This document shows positions 6,675 through 15,769 of a DNA stretch of 64,000 nucleotides, in pieces. The stretch is from Bacilli bacterium. GTDB lineage: Bacteria > Bacillota_I > Bacilli_A > RF39 > UBA660. Position numbers and translations under genes: made by a program. The stretch is from positions 1 to 64,000 of the forward strand of contig JAFXZI010000005.1 in assembly GCA_017541325.1 (NCBI GenBank), in the 5' to 3' direction. The notes beneath the pieces are model-generated. The model had not been told where the DNA came from and searched no databases. It worked only from the letters and a program-made list of their open reading frames with translations. Positions within the stretch are counted from its first letter, which is position 1. Every line of letters begins with the position of its first letter.

Positions 6675-8461
6675 GTAACACATTTAAATCACAAATTGCA
6701 CCAAAAAGTTTGGACTTTAATGCAAGCGATTTCTTTATAAGTGATAAATATGCAACAATATTAACAGTTGTATCTTATCCTAAGTTTATCGCACCAGGAT
6801 ATTTGTCAACGCTTACAAATATGTCTGGTATAAAGATTGTTATTAAGCATATTCCAGTACCATTTTCTACAATTTCAAAAATGTTAAATAAACAAATTGT
6901 TGATTTAAAAACAAAATATCAAGAAGAACATGATCGTACTCGTCAAGAAAGTATTAGATTAGACTATGAATCTTTAGAGTATTTCGTATCTATGCTTGCT
7001 GGTAGTCAAGCCCGTATTTTTGACTTTCAAATGCATATTATGATTACTGCTGATACTAAAGAAGAACTAGAACTTAGAAAAGTTAATGTTAAAAACTACT
7101 TAGAAGCAATGGAACTTCGTGCTGTAGCACTTAGATTTGAACAAGAGAAGGTTCTTAAATCTATGCTTCCAATATTCCCTAAACAAGATTTAGAGGATCG
7201 TGTAGGAACTCCAATTCCTTCAGTTACAATTGCTGCTATGTATCCATTTATCTTCGATAGTATTAAAGATCCTGGACTTTCTGCATTAATCGGAGTTGAT
7301 TTCTCTGGAGGAGTAATCTTATTTAATCAATTCTTGTATAAAATTAAGAAAGAAAACAACCGTAATAATGCTAACTTAATTCTATTAGGTACTTCTGGAT
7401 CAGGTAAATCTACTGCTGCTAAGTTATTACTTCGTAATCATATCCGTAATGGTTGTCAAATTGTTGCAATTGACCCAGAAAACGAATTAGAGGAAATGAC
7501 TAAAGCCTTTGGTGGAGATACTATTGACTTAGGTAAAGGTGGAGAATTCGGTATGATTAACCCTTTACAAATAGTTATTGATGCTGATGAAGATGAAATT
7601 AAACAAGGTTTAGGATATACAGTTTTAACAAGAACTTTACAATTCTTAAAAGCATTTATGAAATATTATGATCCATCTATGGAAGAGGATACATTAACAA
7701 TATTCTCTGAAATTGTACAAGATACATATCGTAGATTTGGAATAGATTTTGATAAAGATTTCTATCATTTTACTGCTAATGATTTCCCAACTTTCTCTGA
7801 TGTATATGCAACTGTAAAAAGTAGAATAGTTGCTATGCCAGAACATACTCATGAAAGAGAAACAATGGAAAAGTTAGAGTTAAAGATTAGACCTCTTACA
7901 AATGACTTGAAGTATTACTTTGATGGTAAGACTACTATTACTCATAATAGTGATTTCATTACATTTAATATTAAAGAGTTAATGAATGCAGAACAAAATA
8001 TTAAGAATGCATTATTCTTCAATATCTTAAAGTATGCATGGGGACTATGTCTTGATAGAAACGTTGATACTGTAATGATGATTGATGAGGCACACGTATT
8101 ATTAGGAGATCAAAATAGTTTAGGTGCTGACTTCTTAGCTCAAGTACAAAGACGTGCTCGTAAATATAATACTGGTACTATAATCATTACTCAACAACCA
8201 TCAGACTTTGCTGCTCCAAACGTAATTATGCAAGGTAAAGCAATATTTGATAACGCTTCTTACTATTTAATCATGGGGCTTAAGAAACAAGCTGCTGATG
8301 ATTTAGGTAAATTGGTTGACTTAAATGATAACGAGAAAGAAAGTATCAAGCATTACAATCAAGGTGAAGCACTGTTTGTTTGTGGTAATAGACGTATGCG
8401 TATCAACGTAATAGTAACTCCAGAAGAGTTAGCTTCATTTGGTTCTGGTGGAGGACTATAG
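6671..8461 (+). CDS. VirB4-type secretion ATPase
   Basis: This 596-residue protein is the hexameric cytoplasmic ATPase that powers type IV secretion. The N-terminal 200 residues are the CagE/TrbE/VirB-type region. Walker A is GTSGSGKST (about 240-248), and Walker B is VMMIDEAH (about 469-476). The RecA-like C-terminal region ends with ITQQPSDF and a predicted sensor/arginine region before GSGGGL. It overlaps the upstream N-domain gene by four bases, so the two chains are probably made in equal amounts and assemble together. Codon use is like the surrounding genes. A strong terminator at 8487 closes this transcription unit. The call is secure at family level. The transported substrate is unknown, and no relaxase lies nearby. 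Confidence 0.93.
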   Translation: MSNTFKSQIAPKSLDFNASDFFISDKYATILTVVSYPKFIAPGYLSTLTNMSGIKIVIKHIPVPFSTISKMLNKQIVDLKTKYQEEHDRTRQESIRLDYESLEYFVSMLAGSQARIFDFQMHIMITADTKEELELRKVNVKNYLEAMELRAVALRFEQEKVLKSMLPIFPKQDLEDRVGTPIPSVTIAAMYPFIFDSIKDPGLSALIGVDFSGGVILFNQFLYKIKKENNRNNANLILLGTSGSGKSTAAKLLLRNHIRNGCQIVAIDPENELEEMTKAFGGDTIDLGKGGEFGMINPLQIVIDADEDEIKQGLGYTVLTRTLQFLKAFMKYYDPSMEEDTLTIFSEIVQDTYRRFGIDFDKDFYHFTANDFPTFSDVYATVKSRIVAMPEHTHERETMEKLELKIRPLTNDLKYYFDGKTTITHNSDFITFNIKELMNAEQNIKNALFFNILKYAWGLCLDRNVDTVMMIDEAHVLLGDQNSLGADFLAQVQRRARKYNTGTIIITQQPSDFAAPNVIMQGKAIFDNASYYLIMGLKKQAADDLGKLVDLNDNEKESIKHYNQGEALFVCGNRRMRINVIVTPEELASFGSGGGL

Positions 8462-8486
8462 AATCAAAAATAATATAATAATAATT

Positions 8487-8520
8487 AGTGATTTTAAAGT
8501 TTTAAAATCACTTTTTTTTT
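8487..8520 (+). terminator. Terminator closing the VirB2-VirB4 operon
   Basis: A 10-bp perfect stem, AGTGATTTTA (8487-8496) with TAAAATCACT (8503-8512), has a 6-nt loop and is followed by eight T residues. Confidence 0.93.
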
Positions 8521-8528
8521 GATATAAT
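8520..8528 (+). promoter_or_regulatory. Extended -10 promoter of the SpoIID-glucosaminidase gene
   Basis: TGATATAAT follows the preceding terminator directly. The ATG is 24 nt after the -10 box, with AGGTGATAG as ribosome site. Confidence 0.75.
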
Positions 8529-8551
8529 TTTATTAGAATAGAGGTGATAGT

Positions 8552-10738
8552 ATGGATGATGAAGAACTTGAAGAAGAACTTGAAGAGGAAGAGACCGAAG
8601 TAGATGAGGCTCAAGTTGAATACGAAGATCAAGAATATGGACTTCATGATGCAACTATTACTGAAACAGGAACTGCCAAAGTTGAATCAGTTACTGTTGG
8701 TGGAAGTGTACTTATTGAAAAAGCATTTAAAAGCAAATGGTTTTATATAGGTGCAGCAACTTTTTTAGGATGTTTTTATGTTTTTGTTATTATAATAGCT
8801 TTTCTAGTAAAAACTACTGATGGTATGGAATATGCTATAGATAAAATGGATGAAAATGAAAAGTATACACAAATATATAAAGCAGTAGAAGAAGTTGAAA
8901 AAAGTATACAGTCCGAATATGGAGTAAGTGTTAATAAATATCTAATTATATCTGCATTAACTGTATTTATGAACAATCACTATTATCAAAACAATAGTAG
9001 TGGTGCTTTTAACTATGTAAATGTTGAATCTGACGATGGTACTAAATCTACAACAGTTATTAAGAATTTTGCAGAAATCTTAGCAAAATATCAAATTGTT
9101 AATAATTCATCATGTGATATGCCGAGTGATAATTATAGAGAAATTGCTAGTAATGATGATGATGGAATGACATATTTTACAACATCTGCATCTGCTAAGG
9201 AAAAAAATTATGACTGCAATGGTGAAGGTGGTTCTTATAAAGTATCATATAAACAAGGAGTTCTAGATGATGAAGAATCTGGAAGTGCTTTTTATTGGAA
9301 TATGTTAGATGAGAATTTTTTCAACAATTATTATCCAGAATATTTTGGTAATTTAACTAAAAATGGAGATAATCCTGATCAATATTACAAAGCAGCTGAT
9401 GAAGTATTAGATTATATTTATTTATATGCAAGATATTTAAAAAGTTTGGATACAAGAGCTAATTCTTGTAATGAAAATAATTATGGAACTATATATAAAG
9501 AATGTAAAGGCGTTACTGTCCTTGCTAATTCATCAGGTCAATATGGTGGCACTTACTCTTTAGAAGATTATGTTGCTGGTGTTATTAATGCTGAAGCTCC
9601 TCCAACTTATATTAGTATAAATCTTCCTGGAGGACTAAAAGCAAATGAAGAAGTTGTTAAAGAAGCAACTAAAGCTTTTGCAATAGCTATTAGATCATAT
9701 ACTATTAATAGAACTAACGGTTGTCAAAATACAATTAGAAATAGTGATCAAGATCAAGTGTTTAAGCCAACTAATGATCCTTTTATTACTTCTATTGTAA
9801 AAGAAACAGAAGGTTTAGTAATAACTAATAATGGAGAAATAATATCTGCTGAATATGATTCTTTCTGTGGAGGTAGTTCTTCTTGTAGAGCTAGCCATTG
9901 TAACAGTGAAAGAAACTGTAATTATCAAAAAATTCCATCAAGTGAGACTCATGAAGTAAGTATACCAACTTCATGGCAAGGAATAGCTGGTGGACATGGT
10001 CGTGGAATGAGTCAATGGGCAAATGTATGGTATTCATATGATAAAAAGTGGAAATTCGAAGAAACTTTAAAATTCTTTTATGCAGATACTATCGAAATAA
10101 AGAGACTTTCAAATACATCAGGAGAATCATCTAGTGGACTTACTTGTTCATCATCCGGTGGTGGTACTCAAGCAAAAGATTTTAATGCTTTAGGAGATAG
10201 AGCATATAACGGAGATAAAGCAGCACAACAAGAATGGATTGAAAAAGTAGGTAAAATAGTACAAAATGCACAACATTCTAAATATGGTATTAAAAATTCT
10301 CTTATAATTGCTCAAATTATCCAAGAAAGTGGATGGATGCACACACCAAAGACTAAGAATTCAGATGGTAATACTCTAACTAATTCATGTAATAATGTTT
10401 TAGGAATTAACTATGATATGGGTAAAAAAATTTCCGATCAAACATCTACTTGGTCAAAAAATCCTCAAAAATGTGCAAATAGTAGTGTTACTCAATGGGA
10501 TTCTAATGGTAATGTAATTGGTACTGTTGAAGATATGAGAAAATATAATAGTCTTGAAGATTGTATTGAAGACTATGCAAATCTTGTTTACTTATATCAT
10601 CCTGAATGTAAGAATAATAATGACATAGAATGCTATAGATCTTTCTTACAAGGTTATACTCCAAACCCTAATAGAAGTACTTGTGATTTTTATAAGTCTG
10701 TTATAGAAATGTATAATCTAGATAGGTTTGATCAATAG
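8552..10738 (+). CDS. Membrane-anchored SpoIID/LytB plus glucosaminidase murein hydrolase
   Basis: This 728-residue protein appears to be the VirB1-like wall-opening enzyme of the secretion locus. Residues 1-65 are very acidic and cytoplasmic. One transmembrane helix lies at about 72-92. An extracellular linker with several cysteines leads to a SpoIID domain (about 325-525) with YSLEDYVAGVINAEAPP (candidate catalytic Glu348), FCGG and GGHGRGMSQWA. A Ser/Gly linker precedes a C-terminal glucosaminidase-like domain (about 555-728) with IIAQIIQESGW (candidate catalytic Glu592) and NVLGIN. SpoIID proteins cut glycan strands as lytic transglycosylases, and the second domain would cut glycan as a glucosaminidase. 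Gram-positive type IV systems usually carry a lysozyme-NlpC/P60 enzyme here, so this domain pair is unusual. It heads a unit with the lipoprotein gene. Confidence 0.88.
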   Translation: MDDEELEEELEEEETEVDEAQVEYEDQEYGLHDATITETGTAKVESVTVGGSVLIEKAFKSKWFYIGAATFLGCFYVFVIIIAFLVKTTDGMEYAIDKMDENEKYTQIYKAVEEVEKSIQSEYGVSVNKYLIISALTVFMNNHYYQNNSSGAFNYVNVESDDGTKSTTVIKNFAEILAKYQIVNNSSCDMPSDNYREIASNDDDGMTYFTTSASAKEKNYDCNGEGGSYKVSYKQGVLDDEESGSAFYWNMLDENFFNNYYPEYFGNLTKNGDNPDQYYKAADEVLDYIYLYARYLKSLDTRANSCNENNYGTIYKECKGVTVLANSSGQYGGTYSLEDYVAGVINAEAPPTYISINLPGGLKANEEVVKEATKAFAIAIRSYTINRTNGCQNTIRNSDQDQVFKPTNDPFITSIVKETEGLVITNNGEIISAEYDSFCGGSSSCRASHCNSERNCNYQKIPSSETHEVSIPTSWQGIAGGHGRGMSQWANVWYSYDKKWKFEETLKFFYADTIEIKRLSNTSGESSSGLTCSSSGGGTQAKDFNALGDRAYNGDKAAQQEWIEKVGKIVQNAQHSKYGIKNSLIIAQIIQESGWMHTPKTKNSDGNTLTNSCNNVLGINYDMGKKISDQTSTWSKNPQKCANSSVTQWDSNGNVIGTVEDMRKYNSLEDCIEDYANLVYLYHPECKNNNDIECYRSFLQGYTPNPNRSTCDFYKSVIEMYNLDRFDQ

Positions 10739-10747
10739 AGGTGCAAT

Positions 10748-11437
10748 ATGAAAAAGAGAAATATTATATTATTAGTAATTATTACTTTTCTTTTAACTGG
10801 ATGCACATTTAATTATGATGCAAAGATAATGCTTGATGGTAGTGTAGAAGAAAATGTTAATGATAAAACTTATGTAAAAGAAATATTTAATGTAGAGTCT
10901 ATTGAAAAAGAAATATTAAAGAAAGCTACACTATCTTATTTAGACAATTTAGAAGTTAAAGCAGATAATATTGAATATAAAGATGATAGTGTAACAGCAT
11001 CAGTTTATAATAGATATGAAGATATTAACAATTATGTTGATAAATCTAATGCAATTAAAATACTATTTGAGAATGTAAATATTAAAAAAAATAAAAAGAT
11101 AATAAGCTTAGAAACTGTTAAAAGTAAATATGATTACGGAATAGAAGATTATTATGGATCAACAATTTCTATATCGCTTCCGTATAAAGTACTTAATCAT
11201 AACGCAAATTATGTTGATGAAAACAATAATACTTATACTTGGAATATAGACGAAGGTTTTGATGGTATTTCTTTAGAATATAAAACAAGTAGTTTTTATA
11301 CTTTAAATATTTTAAAACTATTTAATTATTTTACAATGAATACATTTATAACTGTCATTGGAATAATAATGATAATAATATTTGCGATTTTTGTAATTAT
11401 ATATTATTATAGAGCGATAAAAGGTGTACGATTCTAA
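10748..11437 (+). CDS. Lipoprotein with C-terminal membrane helix, secretion-locus component
   Basis: A lipobox LLTGC at residues 15-19 predicts lipid attachment at Cys19. The mature 210 residues form a Lys/Asn/Asp-rich, mostly beta-type extracellular domain. It ends in a transmembrane helix (about 200-222) followed by a basic tail (YYRAIKGVRF). The protein would therefore be tethered at both ends, with the domain outside. I do not recognise the family. It starts 9 nt after the hydrolase gene and precedes VirD4, so it is most likely a structural or assembly part of the secretion apparatus. Confidence 0.75.
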   Translation: MKKRNIILLVIITFLLTGCTFNYDAKIMLDGSVEENVNDKTYVKEIFNVESIEKEILKKATLSYLDNLEVKADNIEYKDDSVTASVYNRYEDINNYVDKSNAIKILFENVNIKKNKKIISLETVKSKYDYGIEDYYGSTISISLPYKVLNHNANYVDENNNTYTWNIDEGFDGISLEYKTSSFYTLNILKLFNYFTMNTFITVIGIIMIIIFAIFVIIYYYRAIKGVRF

Positions 11438-11447
11438 TAATAATTAA

Positions 11448-11476
11448 TTGTAAATTAACCTATTATTGTTTATAAT
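11448..11476 (+). promoter_or_regulatory. Promoter of the VirD4-like gene
   Basis: TTGTAA at 11448-11453, a 17-bp spacer and TATAAT at 11471-11476. The start codon TTG at 11508 follows a leader of about 25 nt. Confidence 0.7.
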
Positions 11477-11507
11477 ATATTTGATTACTCAGAAAGAAGG
11501 GGTCATC

Positions 11508-13934
11508 TTGAAATTAAAATTTAGAGCAGAACCACAAGACATTTTAATATTCATAGTATTTGCAATATTTTTACTATTTATAATAGCGCTTGGAGTTTTA
11601 AATTTAACAAGTTTAGCCCAAGAAGGGACTTTTTTTGGTATAAATCCATTTCCTGCTTTTGCACCTGAACATATAGTACCAACAATTACATTTTATATAC
11701 TTGCTTTAATTGGTCTATTTATCAGTGTTAGTTCTTATTTTTTTGAAAGAGAAGATGGTTTTGGATTTTCTCTAAACAAAAAGGACAAAGGATATAGTAG
11801 ATGGGCTAAAGAGAGAGAAATGAAATCTGTTTTATATGAAGTAGATCCTAAGGCCCCACATTCAGAACATGCTGGAATTCCTTTAATAAGTAAAAATGGA
11901 AGACTTTGGGTAGATGATGGTGAATATCATACATTAGTTATTGGTGCTACTGGATCAGGTAAAACAGTTAGTACTATTTTCCCATCTATTAAAGTTTTAG
12001 CAAAAAAGGGAGAATCAATGATTCTTACTGACCCTAAGGGTGAGTTATATGAAAAAACTGGTGGACTTTTAAGAAAAAAAGGATATGATATCATTCTTTT
12101 AAATTTCCGTAGTCCTCAAAAAGGTAATGCATGGAATCCAATGTCACTTCCTTATAGATTATATAAAAGTGGAAATAAAGATAAAGCAATTGAGTTATTA
12201 GATGACTTAGCATTAAATATTCTATATGAAGAAAAAAGTGGAAATGCTGATCCGTTCTGGGAAAAAACAAGTGCAGACTATTTCTCTGGACTTGCACTTG
12301 GTTTATTTGAAGATGCTCCTGAAGAACAAATTAACTTAAATAGTATTAGTATGACTACTACTGTAGGAGAAGAAAAATGTGGTGGTTCTACATACGTAAA
12401 AGAATACTTTAATATGAAGGATCCTAATTCACCAGCATATATTAATGCTAGTGGTACTATTATGGCTCCATCTGATACTAAAGGATCAATTATTTCTGTA
12501 TTTAAACAAAAAATTAAGTTATTCTCATCTCGTGAAAATTTATCTGAGATGTTAAGTTATAGTGATTTTGATATTAATACAATTGGTGAAAGACCAACTG
12601 CTGTATTTATCATTATTCAAGATGAAAAGAAAACATACCATTCACTTGCTACTATATTTGTAAAACAATGTTATGAAACATTAATTGATGTAGCTCAAGC
12701 ACATGGTGGAAAACTTCCTTGTAGAACTAATTTCTTATTGGATGAGTTTGCTAACATGCCACCACTTAAAGATGTTACTACAATGATTACAGCTGCACGT
12801 TCAAGACAAATTAGATTTACAATGATTATTCAAAACTTTGCCCAACTTACTCAAGTATATGGTAAAGAAAATGCTGAAACTATAAGAGGTAACTGTGGTA
12901 ATACAATTTATTTAATTTCTACAGAGTTAGCGGCTCTTGAAGAAATTAGTAAATTATGTGGTGATGTTAAATCTAAGAAAGATGATAAAACTGCATCAAC
13001 TCCATTAGTTACTGTTTCAGACTTACAAAGAATGAAACAATTTGACCAAATTGTTTTAAGACTTAGAATGCAACCATTCAAGACATCATTCGTACCAGAT
13101 TTTAAAATAGATTGGGGAGGAGAAACTTCTCCTAAAGTTGATTATCCAGAACGTGAAAAACGTCCAGTTCAAGTATTTGATGTACGTGAATTTGTTAAAA
13201 AGAAAAGACAAGAAAAAATTAAATCTATGATGATGGATGGAGAAGGAGATGGTCCTGCATCATCATTTGGTGGAGGCGCAACACCAAGTCCTTTTGGGCA
13301 AAATTCGTTTGGTGGACCTATGGAAAAACCATCACCATTTATTAAACCAGAACCACCAAAACCAACATCAGAACCATTCGCTAAAAAAGAAGAAAAATCA
13401 TCAGGTTCTCTTGATATTGATGAATTAGTTAAGAAAATTGATGCTAAGATTGCAGAAATTGAAAAAGAAGAAAAAGAAATGCAAAAACAAGAAAAACAAG
13501 CTTCTGTTCCTGTAAAAGAACCTGCTGTTAAAGAAACAACAATTAAAGAAACTATTAAAGAAGAACCTGTTATTTCTAAACCGGTTGAAAAACAAAATAC
13601 TTATCCTGAGATTTCTTCTAAGAGTATAGAGGATAAAGTCAATGAAATAATTAGAAATCAAGAGATTGCTAACAATACAAATGGTACAAACAATAATAAT
13701 GTAGTTAAAGTTGAACAACCAGCACCAGTTCCAGAAGAACCACCTAGACCGGTTGTTACACCAGAACCACAAAAACCTATAGTAGCTCAGGAACCAACAA
13801 AGCCAGTTGTAGTACCAGAATCACCTAAGAAGATAGTTGAACAAGAAATAACAACAAAGACAGAAAATAAACCAACTATATCATTAGATGATGTTAGTGA
13901 ATCAGAATTCTTTGATGACTTCTTTGAAGAATAA
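11508..13934 (+). CDS. VirD4/TraG-type coupling ATPase
   Basis: This 808-residue type IV coupling protein recruits substrates to the secretion channel. Two N-terminal transmembrane helices (about 11-33 and 55-76) precede the nucleotide-binding domain. Walker A is GATGSGKT (about 146-153), and the Walker B region is NFLLDEFANMPPL (about 405-417). TAARSRQIRFTMIIQNFAQL matches the TraG/TraD motif region. From about residue 560 the protein is a long, disordered Pro/Glu/Lys-rich tail ending in acidic ESEFFDDFFEE. The start is a TTG with AAGAAGGGG five bases upstream; the in-frame ATG at 11466 has no ribosome site and precedes the predicted -10. The acidic tail could be a substrate or partner contact. 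Without a relaxase nearby, the cargo is probably protein. That last point is inference. Confidence 0.93.
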   Translation: MKLKFRAEPQDILIFIVFAIFLLFIIALGVLNLTSLAQEGTFFGINPFPAFAPEHIVPTITFYILALIGLFISVSSYFFEREDGFGFSLNKKDKGYSRWAKEREMKSVLYEVDPKAPHSEHAGIPLISKNGRLWVDDGEYHTLVIGATGSGKTVSTIFPSIKVLAKKGESMILTDPKGELYEKTGGLLRKKGYDIILLNFRSPQKGNAWNPMSLPYRLYKSGNKDKAIELLDDLALNILYEEKSGNADPFWEKTSADYFSGLALGLFEDAPEEQINLNSISMTTTVGEEKCGGSTYVKEYFNMKDPNSPAYINASGTIMAPSDTKGSIISVFKQKIKLFSSRENLSEMLSYSDFDINTIGERPTAVFIIIQDEKKTYHSLATIFVKQCYETLIDVAQAHGGKLPCRTNFLLDEFANMPPLKDVTTMITAARSRQIRFTMIIQNFAQLTQVYGKENAETIRGNCGNTIYLISTELAALEEISKLCGDVKSKKDDKTASTPLVTVSDLQRMKQFDQIVLRLRMQPFKTSFVPDFKIDWGGETSPKVDYPEREKRPVQVFDVREFVKKKRQEKIKSMMMDGEGDGPASSFGGGATPSPFGQNSFGGPMEKPSPFIKPEPPKPTSEPFAKKEEKSSGSLDIDELVKKIDAKIAEIEKEEKEMQKQEKQASVPVKEPAVKETTIKETIKEEPVISKPVEKQNTYPEISSKSIEDKVNEIIRNQEIANNTNGTNNNNVVKVEQPAPVPEEPPRPVVTPEPQKPIVAQEPTKPVVVPESPKKIVEQEITTKTENKPTISLDDVSESEFFDDFFEE

Positions 13935-13957
13935 GAGCAATTTATTGCTCTTTTTTT
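13934..13957 (+). terminator. Terminator after the VirD4-like gene
   Basis: AGAGCAA (13934-13940), loop TTTA, TTGCTCT (13945-13951), then six T residues. Confidence 0.92.
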
Positions 13958-13962
13958 GTTTG

Positions 13963-13968
13963 TATAAT
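13963..13968 (+). promoter_or_regulatory. -10 box for the thioredoxin-like gene
   Basis: A TATAAT box, preceded by TG with no spacer base, lies between the terminator and the start codon at 13999. Confidence 0.6.
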
Positions 13969-13998
13969 ATAATTAAAATGATAAGGGAAATGATAAAT

Positions 13999-14463
13999 AT
14001 GAACAAAGATTTTGGACATGATTTGATTATGAGATTGCTTATTAAAGTAGTTTTACCTACAGTATTAACAATGTTTTTCTTATATATTATGATTCAAGGA
14101 ACAGAAAGCGAAAAAACTGAACCTAATATATATAATTTTAATCCTGAAGAAATAAGTAATAATATTACGGCAGTTGGTCTTGAAGAATTTAAAGCAAGTA
14201 TAAATACTAAAAGTGATTCTATTTTCTTGTTTTGTAGTAATGAAGAAAGAAAATGTTATGAACAATTACAAGCATTAAGTAGTCTTAATATTAATATTGA
14301 ATATTTAAATGTTTTAGAACTTACTAATTCTGAAAAAGATGAATTAAAAAACTATGAAATGTTTAAAAACAATTTGTTTCCAAAGTTAATTATTATAAAA
14401 AATGGATCTATAAAATATTATAGTGATTACTTAAATACTGAAGAATTAAGTAAAATAATATAG
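13999..14463 (+). CDS. Membrane-anchored thioredoxin-like protein, 154 aa
   Basis: A short cytoplasmic N-terminus and one transmembrane helix (about 13-34) lead to an extracellular domain with a thioredoxin-type order. SIFLFCSNEERKC is followed by a helix, a strand (NINIEYLNVLE), a FPKLIII segment with the likely cis-proline, a strand, and a C-terminal helix. The cysteines are spaced C-x6-C, not C-x2-C, so classical disulfide exchange is uncertain. A role in folding exported secretion components or substrates, which contain many cysteines, is plausible. In-frame ATGs exist at 13978, 13990 and 13999. AGGG at 13984-13987 best fits 13999. It is followed 10 nt later by the next gene. Confidence 0.65.
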   Translation: MNKDFGHDLIMRLLIKVVLPTVLTMFFLYIMIQGTESEKTEPNIYNFNPEEISNNITAVGLEEFKASINTKSDSIFLFCSNEERKCYEQLQALSSLNINIEYLNVLELTNSEKDELKNYEMFKNNLFPKLIIIKNGSIKYYSDYLNTEELSKII

Positions 14464-14473
14464 AGGTGATATT

Positions 14474-15682
14474 ATGAAAAGAGCTATAGGCTTTACTATA
14501 ATTTTTACATTACTATTGTTTATATATCAATTTGTAGTAGTATTCTTAGAAAATGGTCATGAAATTACATATATATTAGAAACTAAGAATAATAAATATG
14601 AAGTAAAAGAATCGTATTTAAAACAAAAAGATATTGATGGATATTTTATTAATATAAAGAATGGTGATAAACAATATAATTTCTTTGTTAAGAACCAATA
14701 TAATAAACAAAAAAAGATTATAAAAGAAATAAAAGAGTATGAAAAAGATGGATATTTTTGTATCTATCCAGTTCCAATGAAAAAGGATACAAATATTGAT
14801 ATTGTATGTTCATATAAAAATAAATATTATAATGCTGCTTATGTAAAAACTAAGGTAAACATAGATAGTTTTATAAAGGAATATGAGGATGTAAATAAAT
14901 ATAAAATACGTACTAAAAGTACTAATGAAGTATCTGATAATTTTTATGAAAGTAATATAGATAATAATGAATATGTTGCACTTTATAAATATAATTCCTT
15001 TATTGTTTACCATAATAAGAATGTAAAAAGAGTATCTATGTACTTTAAAGATATTTATATTAATAATATAGGTGAATATTTAGATTTCTATTATTTGTCT
15101 CCAAATTCAGTAACTGATCAAACAGAAGAATATTTACTAGTTAATTTAAAAGATGCGACTAGTAGAATAATATATCTAGACAGAAAGTTCTCACCTAACA
15201 GTTATAATGTTGGAGTAGTAGATCATAAATTATATGTATTTGATATAGATAATAAAATAGAATATGAATTTGATACTTATGGGAATTATAGTATTGTAGG
15301 AGATCCTAAAAAAGGATATAGATTCTATGAAAATAATAAATGGGAATCAGTTCCAGTAACTAAATTTACAGAAGAAAAAGCAGTATTTAAAAAAGATATA
15401 GAAGTTCCATTTAAATATGATGAAATATATGATGCTAATGAATTCTATTATGTAATTAAAGATAATAAATTATATAAAGTATATAAAAATGATTTAGAAC
15501 ATGAAATATATTTATATGATATTGGGAACCACTTTAATGTAAAAGTATATAAAAATAATTTATACTATATAAAAGATGGTTATGTATATAAATATAATAA
15601 GTATGGTAATAGAAAAATTGCTTATGATAATGAGTTAAAATATAATTATAATAAGATAATGTATTACGTCTATATAGAGTAG
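14474..15682 (+). CDS. Unknown exported membrane-anchored protein, 402 aa
   Basis: The protein has an uncleaved-looking signal anchor at about residues 5-26, then a long extracellular domain very rich in Tyr, Asn, Lys and Asp. The last 200 residues contain repeated YKVYKNDL / YDIGNHF / VYKNNLYYI-type strands, suggesting a beta-propeller or similar repeated beta structure. No family is recognised. It is co-transcribed with the thioredoxin-like gene (AGGTGATATTATG, 10-nt gap) at the end of the secretion locus and is closed by a terminator, so a surface accessory role is likely. Confidence 0.7.
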   Translation: MKRAIGFTIIFTLLLFIYQFVVVFLENGHEITYILETKNNKYEVKESYLKQKDIDGYFINIKNGDKQYNFFVKNQYNKQKKIIKEIKEYEKDGYFCIYPVPMKKDTNIDIVCSYKNKYYNAAYVKTKVNIDSFIKEYEDVNKYKIRTKSTNEVSDNFYESNIDNNEYVALYKYNSFIVYHNKNVKRVSMYFKDIYINNIGEYLDFYYLSPNSVTDQTEEYLLVNLKDATSRIIYLDRKFSPNSYNVGVVDHKLYVFDIDNKIEYEFDTYGNYSIVGDPKKGYRFYENNKWESVPVTKFTEEKAVFKKDIEVPFKYDEIYDANEFYYVIKDNKLYKVYKNDLEHEIYLYDIGNHFNVKVYKNNLYYIKDGYVYKYNKYGNRKIAYDNELKYNYNKIMYYVYIE

Positions 15683-15684
15683 TG

Positions 15685-15715
15685 AAAAAAAGAAGAATTT
15701 TTTCTTCTTTTTTTT
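15685..15715 (+). terminator. Terminator after the 14474-15682 gene
   Basis: AGAAGAA (15691-15697) pairs with TTCTTCT (15702-15708). Flanking A and T runs extend the stem. Confidence 0.88.
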
Positions 15716-15724
15716 ATATTAAAA

Positions 15725-15733
15725 TGATATAAT
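15725..15733 (+). promoter_or_regulatory. Extended -10 promoter of the pilin-adhesin gene
   Basis: TGATATAAT with no evident -35. The ATG is at 15770, so the leader is about 27 nt and contains GGTGATG. Confidence 0.72.
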
Positions 15734-15769
15734 AAAATAGATTGAAAATAGGAAAAATATGGTGATGCT

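Noticed and set aside
13425-13772. Minus-strand open frames within virD4 and other genes
   Set aside because: They are antisense to low-complexity or AT-rich coding sequence, lack ribosome sites, and show biased residues such as runs of Phe and Asn.
3651-13934. Integrated conjugative element
   Set aside because: No relaxase, integrase, excisionase, att repeats or replication gene are seen, and the flanking genes are housekeeping genes with similar codon use.
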